Assembly (NCBI GenBank): GCA_964247055.1
Contig: OZ176053.1
Span: 1,860,001 to 1,924,000, forward strand
Reading direction: 5' to 3'
Length of the DNA stretch: 64,000 bases
Origin: Paragordius varius
Lineage: Eukaryota > Nematomorpha
In this document: piece by piece, positions 13,541 to 23,819 of the stretch
Position numbering within the stretch: the stretch's first letter is position 1
How the letters are laid out: each line of letters opens with the position of its first letter
Made by a program: the position numbers and the translations under genes
Notes under the pieces: model-generated
What the model was told of the DNA's origin: nothing
The model's input: the letters and a program-made list of their open reading frames with translations, nothing else
Database searches by the model: none

Positions 13541-13934
13541 ATATTTATTTAAGGCTCAATATTAAATGATATATCCTCTAAATAATCGTAAATTTGTCTA
13601 AATCCAATTTTTTATTTTTTTTAAACCTTTTTAAAAGACTTTAACACCCCTGATCTATTAAAATCTTTAAGTTACCATTAAAAGAATTATTTTTCAACTG
13701 TATATCGAATCTTATCGGATCTAGTATTAATACGAAATATTTCATTTGGTCAATGACTACATCCAACCAACATAAAATACAAATATATATATATATGGTA
13801 AATAATTTTATTATTTAGATTTTACAAAATCATTAATTATATATTTTTGCATGAAAATCAACTTTTGTATCACATCATCATTCAAAAACATAAAATTTTA
13901 ATTGACTATGAAAGAATTTATTTTGAAATTATTA

Positions 13935-15919
13935 TCACATGCTTTGATATTGGGATGCCGAGGAGCCCATAGGTGAAGAAAATGGAGATTGTGATGGTGA
14001 GTTTGGATTAGAAGGGTCCATACTTTGTGGATTCACTGAAAGTGCATAAAAAAAGTTTAGAATGAAAAAAAGTAAAATTGTTGATATTAAAAGCATGTAT
14101 ATGAATAAAATACCCCTTCCCCTATTGTATAATAATATCCGAATTTCAACCCTTTTTAATATGTATTTATTTGATTAATTTCAAAATACTCAGTTTATTC
14201 TTGTGATATACAATATTATTAATCAAAATTTATAAAACTATATTGTCTTTGCATCATTAAAAGAGCTTCAAAATACCCAATTTGCGTGAAAGTAGACACA
14301 ACTTAAAAATAATTAAATAACGGGTATCTTTTTTTTTCAAATCAAAAAGCATAATTAACGGCATAAGCTAATTTGTTGATTCAAGCGGTGTTTAACACAA
14401 ATGAGTTCGCGGGCTGTATTCGCAAAATATATGGCCATTCACTAACATTTTACCAGATTTTTATATTCCATTTGCACTTCAATAGTGCCCTTAAACATTT
14501 CAAATTGCTTAACTTTAAGTTGATTGAACATTCCAAATTAGTCCTTAAACACTCCAAGTTGATCCCTGAACACTTTAAATTGGTCCTAACTTTTATCAAT
14601 CAAACCTAGTCTCATTCACCTATTTTATCATTTTAATTTATTAAAATATTTTATGTGTAAGTATGATAACACTTGGGGTTATTATTATAATTTTTTATTA
14701 AAAACATTTTTTTAAATTAATAATTTTGTTGAATTGGAAAAATTTAGTTTTAAAAAAAGGTTTTTGTATAAAAAATTTATTTTAAGAGAATAAGTATATA
14801 AAAAATAGAGAAAATCGGGTTAAAAAATAATAAAATAAAAAAATAAATGCAAAAATTATGATTAAGTTAAAACAAATTTTAATGACAACTTGAAGTGTTC
14901 TAGGACCAACAAGTGTTTAAGGACGAACTTAAAGTGTTTAAGAACACCCTATAAGTCTAAATGAAACTACTATTTATTTAAACAATTCTTTCTAGTTTTT
15001 AGACAACATTTGAAAAAAATTAATGTGAAAATTGGTTTAAATAAATCAATTTTATTTAGATTATGTGAAGTTTTGTATTTTAAATTTCTCGCGGGCTGCA
15101 GGAATATTTTGAAGGGCCGCGTGTTGACAGTCCTGGTTTAAACGTTCATTGAAAAGTGGGGGCATTATAGGTGCTCCACTGTATATAAGTTTATGTGCGA
15201 TAAAAAAATAAAAACTACAATTAAATTAGAAATTATATCCTAAAGAATAATTTTATGTTTATTTTCAGAGCTTAAAAAAATATGCGCAAAAAATCTTTGA
15301 TATGAATGGCCATCTGTGACTTTTAACAAAATTCTAAAATATTAAACAACTTGTTAAACATAATTAAATAAAAAAAACTTGGACGAAATTGTTCAGCGGA
15401 TATACGTGTAAAAAGAATACCAACTCCTTCAATCAGGGCTAAAAGAACACCACCTAAATATTAATTTAAAAATATTTAAAAAAACCGACAACTGCCGAAC
15501 CAATCATAGGTCCAGGACCATTTCTTACTGCTAATATAGCACCGGTTAGGGCCCCACTTGCTATTGAATTCCAGGGGTCTTCTTTCTTACGAATTTGAAC
15601 CAAACTACAATCTATGGTGGAAAAAACACCGCCCCAAACAGCAAAATTGCCTGAAATCAAAAAAACTTATAATACCTCCAATAACGGGACCTCTTTCTTT
15701 AATAGCTGCTAAGGAGCCCAATAATCGGCGATTAAAACCCTAATAATTAAATATTTAAATGTATACAATAGGGGCATTTCGAAATCCTTTGATCGCTTGA
15801 AATAAACTCCCGCCGATTGCTCCCATAGTAAATGCACCACCACAATCATCAACTATACGCCATGGGCTTTGAAATAAATTATTAATCCTTTACCAAGGTT
15901 CCCGTTGATATTCCTCCAT
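13935..15919 (-). CDS. TIMM17: Mitochondrial import inner membrane translocase subunit TIM17
   Basis: Six exons join in frame to 176 codons plus stop: 15919-15894, 15866-15767, 15739-15676, 15650-15486, 15453-15379, 14035-13935. The protein opens [20 protein letters not shown] and keeps the TIM17 signatures [49 protein letters not shown] and [11 protein letters not shown]. It has the usual length (about 170 aa) with four hydrophobic segments, forming the presequence translocase channel with TIM23. The last exon gives a Ser/Pro/Gln-rich tail ending SASQYQSM, like the variable tail of animal TIM17. Introns 1-4 are 27, 27, 25 and 32 nt; intron 5 is 1343 nt and holds two repeats. The first intron has an in-frame stop if retained. 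An AATAAA lies on the minus strand at 13922-13917. Confidence 0.93.
14381..15135. mobile_element. Non-autonomous hAT-like element in TIM17 intron 5
   Basis: The ends carry the GC-rich signature common to hAT-type repeats in this window: left GGTGTTTAACAC then CGCGGGCTG, right CGCGGGCTG...GGGCCGCGTGTTGACAGTCC. No transposase is present. The interior is occupied by a family E foldback element. Target duplications are not clear. Confidence 0.5.
14468..14955. repeat. Family E foldback element, copy 1 (decayed)
   Basis: Starts TATTCCATTTGCACTTCAA and continues with variants of CCTTGAACACTTCAAGTTG (14470-14590). The inverted arm at 14888-14950 reads ACTTGAAGTGTTC and GTTTAAGGACGAACTT. The right terminus is lost. 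A better copy is at 31427-31954. Confidence 0.6.
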
Positions 15920-16004
15920 CTCACCAAATATTTACTAAACAAGGTTAGATTACTGTTTTACGTGATTCCATCGTATCAAATAAATAATATAGTGCATTTA
16001 AAAT
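15920..16004. promoter_or_regulatory. Bidirectional promoter between TIM17 and PDCL3-like
   Basis: Only 85 bases separate the start codons of two divergent genes, so both 5' UTRs and core promoters must fit here. No TATA box is obvious. Shared regulation of the pair is an inference from position. Confidence 0.6.
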
Positions 16005-16625
16005 ATGTCAACTCAGTTTGAAGACCAACTTATCAAAAGAGGTATTAAGCCTGAAAAAGTATTTAAAGAATCAGAAATAATAGATATTGCTGAAAAAGTA
16101 ATTCAAGGTAAATTCACAAAATTTATTGATTATAGATAAAAATAATGTTTTGCCGGTCGATCCTTTGCTAGATGAAGAAGATGAGGAAGACGATGAAATA
16201 TTTAATATGTATCGGAAAAAGAGATTAATGAATGAGTTTTCTGTATCAAATAATATTATTTTTGAAATATCCAGTGATAATTTTAAGGAGGAAGTTACTA
16301 ACGCAAATCCCGATTTATGGGTTTTGGTACATCTGTATCAAAATTACTTACCTATCTGCAAATTAATCGAATCTCATTTAAATGAAATATCAAAGAAAAG
16401 TAAATATGTTGGCAAAGTAAAATTTGTAAAAATTGTATCGACGAGATGTATACCTACTTTACCTGATTCTAAACTACCCCTAATCATTACTTATAAAAAT
16501 GGACAAATTGTGAAGCCAAATTTTAAGTCATTAAATGACCCAGAAATATCTATGTCAGGTTAATTTCAATCTTATATTTAGCAATCGAACATGAAATCGA
16601 TGAAATGACAAATAGCAAAAACTAA
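16005..16625 (+). CDS. PDCL3: Phosducin-like protein 3 (thioredoxin-fold co-chaperone)
   Basis: Three exons (16005-16107, 16136-16558, 16582-16625) join in frame to 189 codons plus stop. An acidic segment (LLDEEDEEDDEIF) leads into MYRKKRLMNEF, matching the IxMYRRRRLxEW helix of phosducin-like proteins. The thioredoxin-like domain follows: DLWVLVHLYQNYLPICKLI, VKFVKIVSTRCIPTLPDSKLP, LIITYKNGQIV. These proteins act in the cytosol with the CCT chaperonin in actin/tubulin folding. At 189 aa it is shorter than human PDCL3 (239 aa), missing part of the N-terminal helix and the basic tail. Introns are 28 nt and 23 nt; the latter (GTTAATTTC...TTTAG) is exceptionally short and its use decides the C-terminus, otherwise translation stops one codon later. 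TXNDC9 is a less likely alternative. Confidence 0.88.
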
Positions 16626-17009
16626 TTTATAATATTTATTATACTTTGCTGTGTTTTATAATGATTTTATTGCAATAAATTATTTATAGGCTTTTTAAAT
16701 TTATAACTATTATACTATGGTTTTAAAAAAAGGTTGTTATACGTTCCCCATTATTATTAAAAAATCTAAGTATGACTCAAACCTCAGCAAATTCCTTTTT
16801 ATGGCCCTTTTTTATCAAATTTTTTAATTCATTTTTGATTAAAAATTTCAATGTATCAAATAGTTATAAAATTTTTATTTGTATTATTTGGTGCACGGCC
16901 CTTCAGACAAGATAAATATTTTATGCGGCGTATCCAAAATTTTGGGTTAGTACCACTGATAGCTTGTGAACGCCATTTTTCTTTTATAAATGGTTAATAA
17001 GGTGACTTG
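16626..17009. other. Spacer after PDCL3-like gene
   Basis: 3' UTR and AT-rich DNA. An AATAAA at about 16674-16679 is a plausible poly(A) signal. Nothing else was recognised. Confidence 0.4.
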
Positions 17010-17964
17010 TTAAGACACCCAATATTTTCAAATTAACGCATCCCCTAATCATTATCTACTCTTTGTCCCTAACTCTACATAGCCATCATAATTGCAATCT
17101 ATAAAAATTTCCAACCGGGTCTACTATATAAAATAATTTCACCAATTTTAAAACTATATACGAACTACAGTTAAATCACAAATTGATAGTCTTAGAAACA
17201 ATCATAGCAAGTCTAAAACTAAATTTTCCAGAAGATAGAATCATCAAAAAATCTAACATAAGATGTTTAAACTATAAAAAACTCAGATGACGCGCAGAAA
17301 ACAGCTAAATTTAAATCATCCATAACTGAAAAATTAAAATAAACTTTAATCTCAGACCCAACTTGGGAAAATTTAAAAAACACTTATATCCATACAGTTG
17401 AATGCCTGGTGGGGAGGAAAAAATCAAATAAAGGTCATCAAAAAAAATATCAATTTTGGTGGAATAATAAAGTGAAAGAGCATATAAAACAGAAAAATTT
17501 GGCACATAAAATTTGGTTCAAGGAAAAGACACCATTAAATAGAAAATTATATCTAGAATCCAAATGCCAAAAATGAAGAAGCGCTAAAGTATGCGAAAGA
17601 AATCGATATAAAAACTAAAAACAAAACTGTATATAAATGGGCTAAAAGCAATAATAATAACACATCCGCACCAAAATCAGTGAGAGAAAACAACACAATA
17701 ATAAATGATCCAGCTATTGTTAAAAACAGCTATCATATCTACTTTTCAGAAATTTTAAACCTAAACAATCCCATTACTACTCCTATCACATCAACACCTA
17801 CTCAAAGCTGTGCTGAAAACCTAACTGAATCAGATATCCATACCGCTTTATGCAAAATGAAAAATAAAAAACTCTCTGGCCCTTCATAACTCACGGCCGA
17901 CATTCTTAAACTGACAGACCCTCAGATTATCGACTCATATCTGACAACTTTATTCAACAATATA

Positions 17965-19358
17965 CCATTTCCCAGTCTAAATAAACGTTTCCCAGTCAAT
18001 CGAAACATTTTCCCAATCAATCGAAACGTTTTCCCAGTCAATCGAAACGTTTTCCCAGTCAATCGAAACGTATTCCCAATCAATTGAAACATTTTCCCAG
18101 TCAATAAAAACATTTTCCCAATCAATAAAAACGTTTTCCCATTCAATAAAAACGGTTTTATTTTTGATGATAAATATCAAAACAAGAATATAAACACAAC
18201 TTTTGCATAAAAACACAGTTATTGAATGAAAATTTTTCCAATTTTATTCCAGTGCACAATCATTAATAACTTATTCTTTAAAAGTTATATTTTTGCATAT
18301 GAGATGTTTTTAAGATAATGTTTTTTATTTTTCGATGGTTCGCAGTAATATTTGCAGAACGCTTTACAACTGTTTTTAAATATGTTAAGTTTATCGTTAC
18401 AGATACTGTCGGAAAAAACATAATAGCAAAAAATATTTTTTTGAGAAATGTTTTTGATTTAAAAATATTTAATAAAATAGGATATTTGTTTAAAAGGGTG
18501 TCCAACTAAATGCTTCTCGGGCCGCTTTAACTCAAATACACCGTTCAGCATTCGAAAATACGGGCATTCACATAAATTTTCGATTTGACATATTAAAATA
18601 CAATCACATTATAATAATTTTTTTAATTCATTACCAATTTAATAGGCTCATTCAGAATAATTGCGTAAGAATTATGAATATTGCTAAGATTTTGGGGCCA
18701 TATTTTTGCATATAAATTTCCTAATTTTTCGCGGGCCGCATAAAGATACTTGGAAGGCCCCCTTAGGGCCCCGATGAACCAAATGATAAATATTATATTA
18801 GAAATTTATGTTTAAAATCCAATTTGAAGTGTTAAATAACCTTTGAGAGACAAATGGTATATATTTATAAATTTTATTATTTCATTCGTAAATATAGATT
18901 TTATATGTTAGCCGCACATATTAGCGAACCATCGATTAAATAAAAAATATTATCTTAAAAACATCTCAAATTCCAAAAATATAACCTTTAAAGAATAAGT
19001 CATTAATGATTGTGCACTGGAATAAACTTGGAAAATTTGTCCCTCAATAATTGTGTTTATATTAAAATAATATCCAATATTACGCTGATAATGATTAAAA
19101 GTTATTTTTATATTCCTGTTTTGATATTTATCATCAAAAATAAAACCGTTTTTATTGACTGGGAAAACGTTTTTATTGATTGGGAAAATGTTTTTATTGA
19201 CTGGGAAAATGTTTCGATTGATTGGGAATACGTTTCGATTGACTGGGAAAATGTTTCGATTGACTGGGAAAACGTTTCGATTGACTGGGAAAACGTTTCG
19301 ATTGATTGGGAAAATGTTTCGATTGACTGGGAAAACGTTTATTTAGACTGGGAAATGG
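17965..19358. mobile_element. Family C foldback element with minisatellite arms, copy 1
   Basis: The element runs from CCATTTCCCAGTC to GACTGGGAAATGG and is flanked by TATA on both sides (17961-17964, 19359-19362). Each arm opens with about nine tandem copies of a 21-bp unit, TTTCGATTGACTGGGAAAACG, facing inward (about 17975-18160 and 19145-19345). Inversion continues for a further ~200 bp of unique sequence (18168-18370 against 18930-19140). The arms read open in several frames only because the unit is 7 codons long; this is not a gene. It sits inside the LINE reverse transcriptase and so is younger than that copy. The centre holds another short element. Confidence 0.85.
18484..18780. mobile_element. 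Short hAT-like MITE inside the foldback element
   Basis: Left end AGGGTGTCCAACTAAATG followed by TCTCGGGCCGC; right end TTCGCGGGCCGC...TTAGGGCCCCGATGAACC. This is the same end style as the hAT-like pieces at 14.4, 55.2 and 55.9 kb. It has no coding capacity. Confidence 0.45.
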
Positions 19359-20974
19359 TATATAATAAAAGACGAAAAAATCCCTCCTGACTGGGAAAAC
19401 AGCCATATCATTCCCATATACAAAAAATGAGACCTCCTCCTGCCGAAATCCTACCGTCCAATAAAGTTATTAGATCACACTATGAAAATATAGAAAAAGT
19501 AAATCTCTCCAAAATCCTGCTCAAATTGCATTTAAACGAAATGCAATGCGGGTTCCGGCCAAATAAAAGTACAATAGATGCCATATTCACGCTAAGACAA
19601 CTTCAAAGCGCATACATAAAAAATCTCCTTTATACTACGCTTTTCTTGACATGGAACGAGCCTTTGATGCCATTCCAAGAGATCCTACACCATGAGCTCT
19701 TAGGCGTCAAGGCATTGACGAATGGTTGATAATCTCAATAATGCTCTTATACCGTAATATCAGAGCCGAAATTAAAACTCCGTTTGGACTAAGTAAAAGT
19801 TTTTCAATAAAAAATGGACTCCACCAAGGATCCATATTAAGCCCAACCCTCTTCAATGTCATTATGGAAGAAATAACTAAAGACATCGCAACCGGCATGC
19901 CACACCAAATTCTTTACGCCGATGACCTCGTAATAACATCGACATCCGAAAGCGATCTCATAGCAAAAATTCATTTGTGGAATGACACCTTACAAAGTTA
20001 TGGAGTCAAGTCAATATCCCAAAAACCAAATTAATGTCCGATAATCTCACCGCTAAAAACCCATGCAGCGTATGCAAAAAAGAAGTTAAATCATCCGTAC
20101 GCTGCAATTCTTGTTTTCTATGGGTACACAAAAAATGTAGTAGTCTCAAAACTCTAAATGATTACGATAAAAATTACAAATGTTCGGCATGTTTTAATTA
20201 ATATTAATTTAACAATCAACTCAATTCCCAACCCTTTCAATATGAACAGTGAGCAGTTGCTACTTGGGCGATATGATATCAGCCGGTGGCGGAATAGAAT
20301 ATGCAATTAAACATCGCATATCACAAATGTGGAAAAAATACCATTCGTCAAAATTAATAATAAATAATAAATTCGTCAAACTACAAACTAAATGTGCCAT
20401 TTACACTACAGCCATCCGTCCCGTCCTCACATATGTATCCGAATCCTGGCCGATGTCAAAAACAAATGAATCCAAACTCATAAACGCTGAATCCAAATAA
20501 TTGAAAACAATATTATTCGCACACAATCCTTCTAAATTCAATTATACCGAATCCATAAACCCGTACCATATAGTCAATCTCAATCCCATCAACAACGTCA
20601 TCAGAAATATCCGGTTACAATGGGCTGGACATGTTGAAAGACGGCAAGATACTCACATTCTTAAAAATATGAAAAATTACTCAGTTTAGCTACCAGCGAA
20701 ATCCGGCCGACCCCATACCACATGGCTCAACACAATAACTAAAGACCTCAAATCGCTTAATTTAAATCTAGAATTAGCCAAATCAAGAAAAGTGGAAAAA
20801 CGGGTGTACCGTCATTTAATGGCGAATCCCCTTACAAATGAATGATGATGATTATGTCCATACTATGACATTCAATAAATAAGAATCAAGAAATGTTATT
20901 TATTAAATTAATAAATTGTTTGATGAATGGCACAAGCACAAGCCGATTTGCTATTCCATCTCCTAGTCCTAAAA

Positions 20975-21175
20975 AACAATTTCCGAAATAATCGAAACAT
21001 TTTTCCAATCAAGCGAAACGTTCTCCGAGTCGATCGAAATATTTTCCCATTCATTAAAAACGGTTTTATTTTGGATGATAAATATTAAAATAAGATACAA
21101 AAATTAACTTTTTATCATTATATGGGTATTAAAACGGATAATAATTGTTTTTTCCCAATATTTTACCACACTGGG
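20975..21175. repeat. Decayed half of a family C foldback element
   Basis: Diverged copies of the 21-bp unit (AAATAATCGAAACATTTTTCC, AATCAAGCGAAACGTTC) are followed by the same unique arm sequence as copy 1 (AAAAACGGTTTTATTTTGGATG, TTTTTATCATTATA). The second arm is absent. Confidence 0.6.
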
Positions 21176-21294
21176 TAATCTTTAAATGACTTATGATTAT
21201 AAAATTTTAATTTTTGATGTAATCCATTTACATTTAAAATTAATCTTTCATTTAATATTCGCTCTTAAACATGAGCAAATCTTGCAAATTAATT

Positions 21295-21680
21295 TTCCAT
21301 GTCAGACTACCTCAACGCCATTTTTATATTAAAAAATGATGCAAAATTGCGTGTTTATTATAAAGGTAAAATAAGAGTTATTTTTTATTTAAATCACATC
21401 TAACCATGATAGATATAAAAGCGGTATATTTTGTATTTTTTTTTAATTTAACCAATGCTCACATGTCTCGTTGACTAAATTTTTACCTTTGGGTTTTACC
21501 TTAAAAAAGTAGTATCAAGTATTTTTGGATAACATTTTTTAAATATTCCTGTTTATTGATAAATGCAAAATTTGCATGATTTCGATGCCTTCCATATTTA
21601 TCAAAGTATTTAAATCAGGCCTGGTGTATCAACTACCCCTATTTGAATCGATGGATAGAAATGAATATATTGTAAACATG
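21295..21680. repeat. Truncated family B MITE
   Basis: Follows the second half of the family B consensus: ACGCCATTTTTAT, CACATCTAACCATGATAG, CACATGTCTCGTTGACTAAA, GGCCTGGTGTATCAACTACC. The left end is missing. Confidence 0.65.
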
Positions 21681-21722
21681 GAATTTATAAACTTAAAAAG
21701 TTTGAATTATTCTATATATTAA

Positions 21723-22120
21723 AATAGGGCTTATCTATGGTGTGATTCATCCGGGCGGCTACAATTGCACAAGCTTTGCAAAATAACATCTGTCTAGTTG
21801 GCGCACCCCCAAGCATAGCTATAATTATGCGAGATATAGCAAAGGCACACACTCAGGTGTTAGTATAGCCTAGGAGTGACCTGCAGAGAATGTTTAACGG
21901 AATTACGGTCAGTAAAAACCCAGAAAGTTGACGAATCTTTAAATTGACCAAATACAGTTTGACAAATTTGACCATTAAATTGGATAGGTTTAATTAGTAC
22001 AAGTGGCCATGCAATTGTAGCCCATAACAGTATTGTAAGATATCTACCATTTAAAAAAGCCATAATTAAAATACAGCGCTCTTGGTTAATGATAGTGGCT
22101 ACCTAACAGAGTATTAAGAG
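21723..22120 (-). mobile_element. Fragment of CACTA-like element X with membrane-protein-like reading frame
   Basis: Homologous to 58360-58690, part of the CACTA-like element at 58084-59216. On the minus strand a 67-codon frame starts MAFLNGRYLTILLWATIAWP (22063-21860). Beyond it a second hydrophobic stretch reads FAISRIIIAMLGG, and the 58.4-kb copy reads FAISGIIIGLLGG. This could be a trace of a small membrane-protein gene captured by the element, or chance in AT-rich DNA. I do not recognise the protein. Confidence 0.45.
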
Positions 22121-22436
22121 CGACTCATAACCCACCATAGTTGCATCACCATGGGACAGCGTGTATTTTATCAAAAATTATTTTTTGATTCTACATTAGC
22201 TTATTTTTAAACATTTTATTGAGCAATCTAAGCATCGCGTTTATTAAGATTTCCATCATAGAAAAAACATTTGGGACTCTCGGAGCCCACATTTAAAACT
22301 AAAATTTTATAATATTGTTTTCTTTTTTCTATGTTTTTATGATATGGTTTAGTTTATTCTTTATGATGAAATCAGCTTTAAACAAAAAAATTATTTAATA
22401 AAATATTTAAATATTTTGTCCCTTCATATGGCGCAG

Positions 22437-23580
22437 ATAACACTTCGATTCAAATTGGGGTATCTAAATATCCCAGACTATATTCAAATTGATAGTTTTG
22501 AAAAACTACTGAAAGAAACGGTTCCAATTTAAATTTATGCTTCTATCCTAATAAAAATTATATATATAAACCAAGATGTCTAAATAAAATTCAGTTTTAA
22601 GAAAAATTCGTATCAAACTATTTGGACGCCATTTTTATCTTTCAACATTTTTGCAAAATATCATATTTATTTCTAATCCTAATATTAACACTTTGATTCA
22701 AATTGGGGTATCTAAATACCCCAGACTAAATTTAAGTTAGAATTTTTAAAAAACTACTAAAGGAAACGGTCCCAATTTAAATTTATGCTTCTACCCTCAA
22801 AATATTATATAAAAATGCCAAAATATCTTAATAAAATTTTGTTTTGAAAAAAAATTTCCATCTCAAACTACTTCGACGCCATTTTTATTTTACAAAAATT
22901 TTGCAAAATATGGTCATGATTTTATTTTAAGGGTATAACTAAAGCTTATTTTTTTATATAAATTACATCTAACATTGATAGAAATAAAAAAACGGTTTAT
23001 TTTGTATTATTTTTTAATTTTACAATTTGACACATGTCACATTGACTAAATTTTTACCTTTCAGTTTTAGCTCAAAATAAGTAAAATCAAGTATTTTTAA
23101 ATAAATTTTTTTATATATTTCGGTTTATTAATGTTATATAAGTGCAAAATTTTGCCATGGTTTCGATTGCTTCCATACTTTTTAAATTATTTGATTTTAA
23201 ACAGGCCTGGGGTATCCAACTACCCCAATTTGAATCGAAGGACTAAAATGAGTGTGTTGTATCCAAGTGTTAAGTTTACTTTTTTTATTACAATCACATT
23301 TAACATTGATATAAGCAGAAAAAGTCGTATATTTTGTATGATTTTTACATTTAGCTTATGCACACATGTCAAGTTGACTGAATTTTTACCTTTGGGTTTT
23401 GCCTCTGAATAAGTAATATGAAAAATTTTAAACAAATTTTTTATTATATTTCAGTTCGGTAATGTGATATAAGTGAAAACTTTGGATATTTTTTAAAATG
23501 ATTTTAAATAAGCTGGGGCATCTAACTACCCCAATTTGAATCGAAGGACTGAAATGAATATGTTTATTTCCTGAATTACT
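22437..23580. mobile_element. Family B TTAA MITE, copy split by a second copy
   Basis: 22437-22684 is the left half (CACTTCGATTCAAATTGGGG) and 23274-23580 the right half (GGGGCATCTAACTACCCC, ATTTGAATCGAAGGACTG) of one element. A complete copy of the same family sits between them at 22689-23269. No protein is encoded. Confidence 0.8.
22689..23269. mobile_element. Family B TTAA MITE, complete copy
   Basis: 581 bp bounded by TTAA duplications (22685-22688 and 23270-23273), with inverted ends CACTTTG/CACTTGG. Just inside each end lies a palindromic block, GGGGTATCTAAATACCCC on the left and a related GGGGTATCCAACTACCCC on the right. TTAA target choice points to a piggyBac-type transposase acting in trans; none is seen in the window. 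Confidence 0.85.
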
Positions 23581-23819
23581 AAAAATAAAAGCCCGTGTTA
23601 ATGATGCATTTTTTAATCAGAATATATTTATACTTAAGATTTTTTTGTCGACACTGTGTAATATGCCAAAATGCTTATATCATATAGATATGTGATAATA
23701 GTTTAAATTTTTTTAATATAAATGTCTGCAGATATCGATAAATCCATATATAAAATTGTCATATGCGTTTTTTTACATATCTAACCTTACTCGCTAAAGT
23801 TTAAAACCTTCCAGAAAAA

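Larger units (their letters stand above)
17010..20860 (+). mobile_element. Non-LTR retrotransposon (LINE) with PHD-like finger, decayed
   Basis: Reading in shifting frames: RT fingers region with KMKNKKLSGPS near 17860 and WENSHIIPIYKK near 19390; NEMQCGFRPNKSTIDAI at 19536; active site ILYADDLVITS at 19907; KTKLMSDNL at 20025. Then a Cys/His cluster CSVCKKEV, CNSCFLWVHKKC, KCSAC (20062-20190) comes before SCYLGDMISAGGG at 20255. It ends with LQWAGHVERR, the usual C-terminal block, near 20620. A zinc finger between the RT and the YLGD block is known in a LINE clade of cnidarians, molluscs and echinoderms. The 5' endonuclease is missing or unrecognisable. A foldback element interrupts it at 17965-19358. 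Many stops and shifts are present. Confidence 0.85.

Noticed and set aside
14373-14609. Frame encoding repeats like LKHFKL and EHSKLV
   Set aside because: It is the arm of a family E foldback element; the repeated peptide reflects the tandem DNA unit.
17680-17889. Short plus-strand frame as a stand-alone gene
   Set aside because: It is part of the LINE (KMKNKKLSGPS block) and continues in other frames on both sides.
19010-19390. Open frames through the 21-bp array encoding repeats of FIDWENV or LTGKTFR, in several frames and on both strands
   Set aside because: The period is 21 bp (7 codons) and the unit lacks stops in several frames, so long frames arise automatically. The array is the arm of a foldback element and is found again at 17922-18216, 32018-32209 and 32714-32986.
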